From the NCBI RefSeq assembly GCF_000425385.1, contig NZ_KE384359.1, positions 268,352-332,351 of the forward strand: DNA of 64,000 nucleotides, written 5' to 3'. A program made the translations under genes and the position numbers. Source of the DNA: Pseudoduganella violaceinigra DSM 15887. Lineage in GTDB: Bacteria > Pseudomonadota > Gammaproteobacteria > Burkholderiales > Burkholderiaceae_D. Shown in pieces: positions 60,172 through 64,000 of the stretch (positions are counted from its first letter, which is position 1; each line of letters begins with the position of its first letter). The notes under the pieces are model-generated. The model ran no database searches. It worked only from the letters and a program-made list of their open reading frames with translations, and was not told where the DNA came from.

Positions 60172-61380
60172 TCACGTTTTGGACGCTTTCTGCAATGCAA
60201 GCGACGCTCCCAACATCACCAAGCCGCCGATGGCAAGCAGTGTGCCGGCCCTGCCGGGTGCTGTCCATCCCCAGCCCGCTGCAATCGCCAAACCACCGAG
60301 CCATGCACCAAGCGCGTTGGCGAAATTAAACGCTGAATGATTCAATGCCGCTGCCAACGTCTGCGCATCCCCGGCGACGTCCATTAACCGGATCTGCACG
60401 GCCGGTCCGAGTGCAACGATGCCTCCGAGCAGGAACACGCCCACCAGTGCGGTAGCCAGGTGTTGTGCAAGCATGCTAAAGCCAGCCAAGAGCACGGCCG
60501 AATAGAGCAAGGTGCCGCCGATTGTTCGCATCAGCGCGCGGTCGGCCATGCGTGCGCCGATCAGGTTGCCTGCTATGCCGCCAAAACCGAACAGTGACAA
60601 CGCCAGCGGCACGTGAGCAACGGGTAAACCACTGACTTCGACAAGTATCGGTTTGACATAGCTGAAGATGCAAAACATGCCACCGAAACCGATGCCCGCG
60701 ATGGCAAGCGTCAACCAGACCTGTGGACGCAGCAGCGCACCGAGTTCGCGCAGCGGGTGAGCATCGGCGTCGGCAAGCAGGTCTGGTACGCAGTAGCGAA
60801 TCAATACCATCGCGAGCGCTGCAATGGCGCCGACCAGCACGAAGGCGGCGCGCCAGCCGAAATACTGGCCTAGCCATGCGCCAACTGGTACGCCCACCAG
60901 CAACGCGGCCGTTAATCCAAGCATCATGAAACCGACCGCACGCGCACGCTGATTCGGCGGTGCGATACCAGCGGCAACCAGCGCTGCGACACCAAAGTAA
61001 GTGCCGTGCGGCAGGCCCGACGCGAAGCGCATTATGCTGACCGCAAAATAGCCCGGTGTGAGCACCGTCGCAAAGTTTGCAAGCGCGTAGAACGCCATCA
61101 ACGCAATCAGCAGCGCGCGGCGCGGCCAGCGTGCGCCCAGCACTGCCAGCAGCGGCGCGCCAATCACGACGCCAAGTGCATACGCGCTGATGAAGTGGCC
61201 TGCTGCTGGGATAGTGATGCCAACGTCGCGCGCGACTTCCGGCAACAAACCCATGATGACAAATTCGCCGGTGCCGATAGCAAACCCGCCGACACCCAGC
61301 GCTACTAAGGCACGGATGGAATGAGTCGAATCAGCAGGGGGGGCCGCGCGGACGGAGTGAACGGATTGAGCGCTGGACAT
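60172..61380 (-). CDS. MFS permease, YdhP/AraJ-type
   Basis: A 402-aa, 12-helix drug:proton antiporter-1 family member. Diagnostic segments: GGFAIGTGEFVIMGLLPEVARDVGITIPAAGHFISAYALGVVIGAPLLA and GLPHGTYFGVAALVAAGIA. It lies 9 bases after the reductase gene in the same direction and probably shares its LysR-controlled transcript. Substrate unknown. Confidence 0.9.
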   Translation of the reverse strand: MSSAQSVHSVRAAPPADSTHSIRALVALGVGGFAIGTGEFVIMGLLPEVARDVGITIPAAGHFISAYALGVVIGAPLLAVLGARWPRRALLIALMAFYALANFATVLTPGYFAVSIMRFASGLPHGTYFGVAALVAAGIAPPNQRARAVGFMMLGLTAALLVGVPVGAWLGQYFGWRAAFVLVGAIAALAMVLIRYCVPDLLADADAHPLRELGALLRPQVWLTLAIAGIGFGGMFCIFSYVKPILVEVSGLPVAHVPLALSLFGFGGIAGNLIGARMADRALMRTIGGTLLYSAVLLAGFSMLAQHLATALVGVFLLGGIVALGPAVQIRLMDVAGDAQTLAAALNHSAFNFANALGAWLGGLAIAAGWGWTAPGRAGTLLAIGGLVMLGASLALQKASKT

Positions 61381-61389
61381 TGAAACGCC

Positions 61390-62049
61390 TTAGTCCTGAG
61401 CCGCAACGGTGAAGCGTGCATGCACGTGGCGCGGCTGTTCGATCTCGTCGACGATGGCAACCGCGAGGTCGGCGACGGAGATCCCGGCTGGCCGGTCGCC
61501 AGCCATCAACAATTCCTCCCCGCCTACGCGGTATGCGCCGGTGCGCTCGCCCGGTGCCAGCAGCGCGGGCGGGCTAAGGAAGGTCCAGTCCAATGCATTA
61601 TTGCCGCGCAGCGCGGTGAGTGCATCGCGCGCCGCCCGAGCGCCGGGGACGATGTTAGCGGGCACATGGCTGGGGAACTCCGGCGTGTCGACCAACTGCA
61701 CGCCGGGCGCCACGAACAGGCTGCCGGCGCCACCTACCACCAGCAGCCGCTTGACGCCGCTCGCTGTGACACCGCGCTCAATTGCGGCGCTGCCGCGCAA
61801 GAATTTGTCGTAGAGCTCGGATTCATTCCAGCCGGGGTTGAAGGCGGATACGACGGCATCATGACCGCGCGTGGCGGTGCCGATAGAATCGGCCGCGTAG
61901 GCGTCTGCTATGACAGTTGTCAAACCAGGCCGGGGGGTAAGTTTCGACGGATCGCGCATAAGCGCGGTGACATTGTGGCCCCGTTGCAAAAGTTCTTCGA
62001 GCACAGCTTTGCCGACGAACCCGGTGGCACCAATCAGGGCGATTTTCAT
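61390..62049 (-). CDS. NAD(P)-binding reductase (NmrA/atypical SDR-like)
   Basis: A 219-aa Rossmann-fold protein. The N-terminus IALIGATGFVGKAVLEELLQRGHNVTALMRDPSKL is the classic GxxGxxG dinucleotide site of NmrA-like/YwnB proteins. VVGGAGSLFVAPG and TFLSPPALLAPGERTG are also family segments. ATG 62049 follows GGAGGAAATA. Divergent from the LysR gene and upstream of the MFS gene. Likely a flavin or quinone reductase-type stress protein; substrate unknown. Confidence 0.88.
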   Translation of the reverse strand: MKIALIGATGFVGKAVLEELLQRGHNVTALMRDPSKLTPRPGLTTVIADAYAADSIGTATRGHDAVVSAFNPGWNESELYDKFLRGSAAIERGVTASGVKRLLVVGGAGSLFVAPGVQLVDTPEFPSHVPANIVPGARAARDALTALRGNNALDWTFLSPPALLAPGERTGAYRVGGEELLMAGDRPAGISVADLAVAIVDEIEQPRHVHARFTVAAQD

Positions 62050-62066
62050 TATTTCCTCCAAGTAAG

Positions 62067-62109
62067 TAATCGATATAAAAACTATACAGGCTTCACGATG
62101 AATCGATTA
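62067..62109. promoter_or_regulatory. Divergent operator candidate (TAATCGAT ... ATCGATTA)
   Basis: TAATCGAT at 62067-62074 and ATCGATTA at 62102-62109 are inverted copies 27 bases apart, between the reductase and LysR start codons. They may be the recognition and activation half-sites of the LysR protein. Confidence 0.45.
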
Positions 62110-62149
62110 GTGCCGTAAAATCGCTAACACTTTGAAGTCTGGCTGCAAA

Positions 62150-63100
62150 ATGGATGAATTAAAACCTTATGCGGTATTTGCCGAAACCGTCGCCGCCGGT
62201 TCCATGAGCGCAGCAGCGCGGCGGCTCGGAATGAGCCCGTCGGCTGTCAGTCAAACCATTCGAGCGCTTGAACAACAAGTAGGCGTAACCTTGCTGCATC
62301 GCTCGACGCGCAAGCTGACGCTGACTGAGGCTGGCCAGCGTTGCTACCCGCATTGCCGCCAGTTGCTTGACGCTGCCCGTGCGGCAGCCGATTCGCTTGC
62401 CCTTGCACGCGATGCGCCGTCCGGTGAGCTGCGTGTCGCCGCTCCGGTTGGCTTCGCCGCTCATATCGCTTCCGCCCTTGCGCCACTGCTCGCAGAATCG
62501 CCGCAACTGCTGTTGCGCTTGCTGGTGGACGACGCGATGATCGACTTGATCGATGCGCGTATCGATATCGCCGTCCGCGTCGGACGCCTCGCAGACTCGT
62601 ACTGGATCGCCCGCCCGCTGTGCGAGCTTGAAATGATTTTGTGCGCAGCACCCGCCTACATCGAACGTCATAGCACGCCCAATTCGCCGCATGATCTCAC
62701 CGGCCATCATTGGCTGGCGTTCGCACGCGACGCGGTTGAGCCGGAGGAAAGTGGTTCCGGCGGCGCGACCGAAGGCCTGCCCACGTTGGCGCTGGATTTG
62801 CACGGCATGGCCGGTGAGCGCCAGCGCGTGCATGTTGGCGTGCGCATCGTTAGCAACAATCATCTTTCGCTACAGCAAATGTGCGAGCAAGGCCTGGGCA
62901 TCGCCCCTTTAGGCCATGCCGACGTGCTTCCTTCACTTGCACGCGGCACGCTCGTGCGCCTGCTGCCGCAGTGGCGTTTCACGCCAATGCCGGTCACCGT
63001 GATCACCCCCCGGCGAGATGGCGAACCGGCCAAGGTACGTGCTGCGGTGGAGGCGCTCAAGCGCTATTTCTCGACATTGCCGGGTGTTGAGTCCGCCTAG
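62150..63100 (+). CDS. LysR-family transcriptional regulator
   Basis: A 316-aa regulator starting MDELKPYAVFAETVAAGSM. The helix-turn-helix is MSAAARRLGMSPSAVSQTIRALEQQVG (about 19-45); the effector domain follows. ATG 62150 is used instead of the upstream TTG. It is divergent from the reductase/MFS pair, the usual layout for a LysR and its target operon. Confidence 0.9.
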   Translation: MDELKPYAVFAETVAAGSMSAAARRLGMSPSAVSQTIRALEQQVGVTLLHRSTRKLTLTEAGQRCYPHCRQLLDAARAAADSLALARDAPSGELRVAAPVGFAAHIASALAPLLAESPQLLLRLLVDDAMIDLIDARIDIAVRVGRLADSYWIARPLCELEMILCAAPAYIERHSTPNSPHDLTGHHWLAFARDAVEPEESGSGGATEGLPTLALDLHGMAGERQRVHVGVRIVSNNHLSLQQMCEQGLGIAPLGHADVLPSLARGTLVRLLPQWRFTPMPVTVITPRRDGEPAKVRAAVEALKRYFSTLPGVESA

Positions 63101-63317
63101 CGATTGACGTCGTGTTTGATGCATGAATGCCATCGCGAATTTGTCAAATTCGTGTTGGACCAGCTTATGCTGCATCAGGTGTTCGTTTGCCCGCGGAATT
63201 GACCCACTCCGATTGACCCACCTTCCACTGGCGAAAGCAGCCACCCGGTCATATGACCCTTCATACCCGAGCTGAGTATTAACTCTCCAGTGGATGTTTT
63301 GGTCATGAGCGCGGCCC
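63101..63317. other. Non-coding stretch with repeated ATTGACCCAC
   Basis: No gene is supported here. ATTGACCCAC occurs twice (63198-63207 and 63212-63221, 14-base period), and the surroundings look like debris of an older insertion sequence next to the IS5-like element. Confidence 0.4.
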
Positions 63318-64000
63318 TAGCAGGCTGCTGAAATACTGCCTTGACAAGCGGGCTGTGGCTGGCGGCCCAATGTTATCCTGACATCCCCACTTCATTCTGA
63401 AAAACGATGCGCGGCGCCGACACCTTTACCGAAAGCCTGTTCACGATGCGCAAATTGGAGGACTTCATCCCGAAGGATCATCCATTGCGTGCGATTCGCC
63501 AGATGGCCTATACGGCGCTGGAGAAGATGAACGGCCTGTTCGCTGAGATGTATGAGGCCGACATTAAGGGGGGGGGGGCGCCCGAGCATCGCGCCAGAAA
63601 AGCTGTTGCGGGCCATGCTGCTGCAGGTGCTGTACAGCATTCGTTCGGAACGCCAGTTAATGGAACAGGCCCAGTACAACTTGCTGTTTCGCTGGTTTAT
63701 CGGGTTGTCGATGGACGATGTCGTGTGGGTGCCCACCGTCTTCACCAAGAATCGGGCGCGCCTTATCAAGCACGACGCGGTCGTCGAATTCTTCAACGAA
63801 GTGCTGGCCATCGCCGAAAAGAAGGAGTGGCTGTCGGGCGAGCACTTCAGCGTGGACGGCACGCTGATCCAGGCCTGGGCCGGCCACAAGAGCTTCGTCC
63901 GCAAGGACGATGATCAAGACAACGGTGGCGGCGGCAACTTCAAAGGCGAAAAGCGCAGCAATGACACCCACCAATCCAAAACCGATCCGGAGTCGCGCTT
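63318..64000 (+). mobile_element. IS5-like insertion sequence, right part outside the window
   Basis: The left boundary is approximate: the repeat-like CAGGCTGCTGAAA near 63321 resembles IS ends, and the transposase starts at 63407. The right end and its inverted repeat lie beyond the window. Confidence 0.5.
63407..64000 (+). pseudogene. IS5-family transposase, frameshifted and cut by window end
   Basis: The first frame encodes MRGADTFTESLFTMRKLEDFIPKDHPLR and continues to about residue 54 (MYEADIK). At a run of 11 G (63568-63578) the frame is lost. The next frame then reads RPSIAPEKLLRAMLLQVLYS, LLFRWFIGLSMDD, and SVDGTLIQAWAGHKSF, where the Asp is the first residue of the DDE triad. By comparison with expected codons the run is one base out of phase. 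Reading continues to the window end without the second and third acidic residues. Confidence 0.8.

Overview
The window is high-GC chromosomal DNA that looks like a beta-proteobacterium of the Oxalobacteraceae (Massilia/Duganella-like). This is an inference from the PEP-CTERM/exosortase genes, the style of the Fbp, PepN and MgsA proteins, and the IS5-type transposase; no rRNA is present to settle it. Genes are tightly packed, frequently coupled by ATGA overlaps, and several start with TTG.

Layout. 1-5.1 kb: a Tat-exported PhoD phosphatase with a clear terminator, then a DMT permease / methylglyoxal synthase / quinone reductase / 43-aa membrane protein string. 5.2-6.8 kb: a PEP-CTERM protein with a sigma-54-like promoter, and a sterol-desaturase-family enzyme. 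6.9-13 kb: a probable polysaccharide synthesis and export operon (processive GT2, bactofilin-like protein, UDP-GlcNAc 2-epimerase, YaiO-like outer-membrane barrel, polytopic membrane protein, alpha/beta hydrolase). 13-15 kb: a DUF4136 lipoprotein coupled to a membrane-anchored caspase-like C13 peptidase. 15-19.4 kb: housekeeping pepN, fbp, tRNA-Thr(CGU) and a small coiled-coil membrane protein. 19.4-22.3 kb: two divergent paralogous exported hydrolases, one frameshifted, separated by a perfect 19-bp inverted repeat, plus a LysR regulator.

22.4-45.9 kb is the centrepiece: a Fur-box-controlled catecholate siderophore locus. It runs TonB receptor, entC, entE, entB, entA, RND adaptor, RND pump, DUF3325-like, DUF3649-like, PepSY-TM protein, fes, mbtH, dimodular NRPS (C-A-T-C-A-T-TE), entS, PPTase. 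The first four biosynthetic enzymes make and activate 2,3-dihydroxybenzoate. The NRPS should add an unidentified, probably basic, amino acid and then serine, and the TE should oligomerise the product through serine esters, as in the chrysobactin/vanchrobactin/turnerbactin class. Two exporters, a catecholate receptor, an esterase and a putative membrane reductase module complete the cycle. No FepBCDG-type ABC importer is visible.

45.8-55.3 kb: a PcaD-like hydrolase with a divergent LysR, a LivK-like binding protein, an Ala/Gln-rich protein of unknown role, a DUF883 protein, and an EmrAB/OMF-type tripartite efflux operon. 55.3-59.1 kb: an exosortase locus encoded as VIT/vWA PEP-CTERM protein, exosortase and EpsI-like protein, all ATGA-coupled. 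59.1-60.2 kb: a free-standing EF-Tu domain-3-like protein and an orphan gene in AT-richer DNA. 60.2-63.1 kb: LysR divergent from an NAD(P)-binding reductase and an MFS permease. 63.3 kb to the end: an IS5-like element whose transposase is out of frame at an 11-G run.
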